From positions 45,227,606-45,291,605 of the forward strand of contig CAMTDV010000003.1 of NCBI GenBank assembly GCA_947069175.1: a DNA stretch of 64,000 bases, written 5' to 3'. Shown one piece after another: positions 63,577-64,000 of this stretch. This DNA is from Scalesia atractyloides (taxonomy: Eukaryota; Streptophyta; Magnoliopsida; Asterales; Asteraceae). How positions within the stretch are numbered: position 1 is the stretch's first letter; each line of letters begins with the position of its first letter. The position numbers and the translations under genes were made by a program. A model generated the notes under the pieces. That model worked only from the letters and a program-made list of their open reading frames with translations, ran no database searches and had not been told where the DNA came from.

Positions 63577-64000
63577 CTACAGGAATATACATAGGAAGAT
63601 GGTGAGTTTATGGATTGTTTAGGGGTCATGTGTCAAAAAAAAAAATGAAATTAACATAAATATCAATAATGCAACCACATCCATTGGATGTCTTGGGTTA
63701 GCTCATGTTGGGCCTCAAATGTCCCCCATACCTTCAACTGTATAGTCATGTGGGCCCCCATGACTATTGGCTTGGTAGGATTCACATTAGTTTTGGCGAT
63801 TTAGACTCACATGACCCGAATGAAAACCACAAAATATGTTTACAAGATGTATGGTCGGAATGTGTCCAGGTGTAGACACAATGACAACTCAAAGTGGGGT
63901 TAGTTCACACGACGTTTGGTATAGCATGCTTTGGCCTAATAGGTACTTCGTACGCTCATCGTTAGTCCCCAGGTAGGCAAACTGGTCCTTTATTTTGGAT
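63577..64000 (-). other. E7 5' leader, incomplete
   Basis: Non-coding sequence upstream of gag, with an A-run at 63638-63647. No primer site is reached before the window edge. No other motif recognised. Confidence 0.6.

Larger units (their letters stand above)
56234..64000 (-). mobile_element. E7: young-looking Ty3/gypsy Tekay-like chromovirus, right side outside window
   Basis: A 3' LTR (56234-58868), polypurine tract and nearly intact gag-pol (58903-63576) are visible. The leader runs to the window edge, and the 5' LTR lies beyond. It is inserted into E6; the left flank is ttcct (56229-56233), and the matching right flank cannot be seen. Confidence 0.85.

Overview
The window is plant nuclear DNA and looks like a heterochromatic retrotransposon thicket. 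I found no host gene. Every long reading frame belongs to a transposable element: Ty1/copia or Ty3/gypsy gag, protease (PR), integrase (IN), reverse transcriptase (RT), RNase H (RH), or element-specific extra ORFs. The AT-rich base composition, primer sites complementary to initiator tRNA-Met, Sirevirus-like copia elements with an extra ORF after pol, and Tekay-like gypsy elements fit a large-genome eudicot. An Asteraceae host is my guess from the flavour of the proteins; I have no decisive marker for it.

Layout, using working names. E0 (1-1062, +) is the tail of a copia extra ORF. G1 is an old gypsy element on the minus strand. Its 3' LTR is at 1063-3471, integrase C-terminus at 3472-4203, gag-protease at 22941-24430, leader at 24431-24790 plus 38156-38392, and 5' LTR at 38393-about 40985. 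It is split by two minus-strand Sirevirus-like copia elements: E1 (4204-22940, without its 3' LTR) and E2 (24791-38155, two LTRs and a 4/5 target duplication). E1 is itself split by a plus-strand copia element E3 (10944-17947, target duplication aatgc). G1 abuts a decayed LINE (about 40990-42590). Next come a 280/560-bp tandem repeat (42835-44240), minisatellite-like DNA and a MITE-like element (45900-46090). The right part is copia E5 (about 46570-54870, +), interrupted by E4 (about 49650-53867, a rearranged relative of E3) and by copia E6 (from 54871, -). E6 is interrupted by gypsy E7 (56234 to beyond 64000, -). E7 is the youngest-looking element, with its whole gag-pol frame open except for one stop codon.

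Inferred order of insertion: LINE, then G1, then E1 and E2, then E3 into E1. Independently: E5, then E4 and E6, then E7 into E6.

The most interesting signals are non-coding. (1) The 2.6-kb LTR of E7 contains three tandem units of about 170 bp. Each carries a tRNA-like module with A-box-like and B-box sequences and long perfect hairpins, on the sense strand and downstream of the TATA box. A fourth tRNA-like unit with T-run terminators lies on the opposite strand in U3. (2) E1 and E2 carry arrays of a TCGTACGA palindrome at about 20-bp spacing in three separate non-coding places: LTR, 5' leader, and the stretch before the extra ORF. E6 has a sequence-shifted version (TTCGTGCGAA). (3) The 2-kb stretch between pol and the extra ORF in E1 and E2 has a conserved series of GTGA...TCAC hairpins and ends in a good candidate splice acceptor right at the extra-ORF start. 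Several junctions also record unusual rearrangements: a deletion fusing E1 to G1, host flank copied inside the E3 5' LTR junction, and an inverted 3' end in E4.
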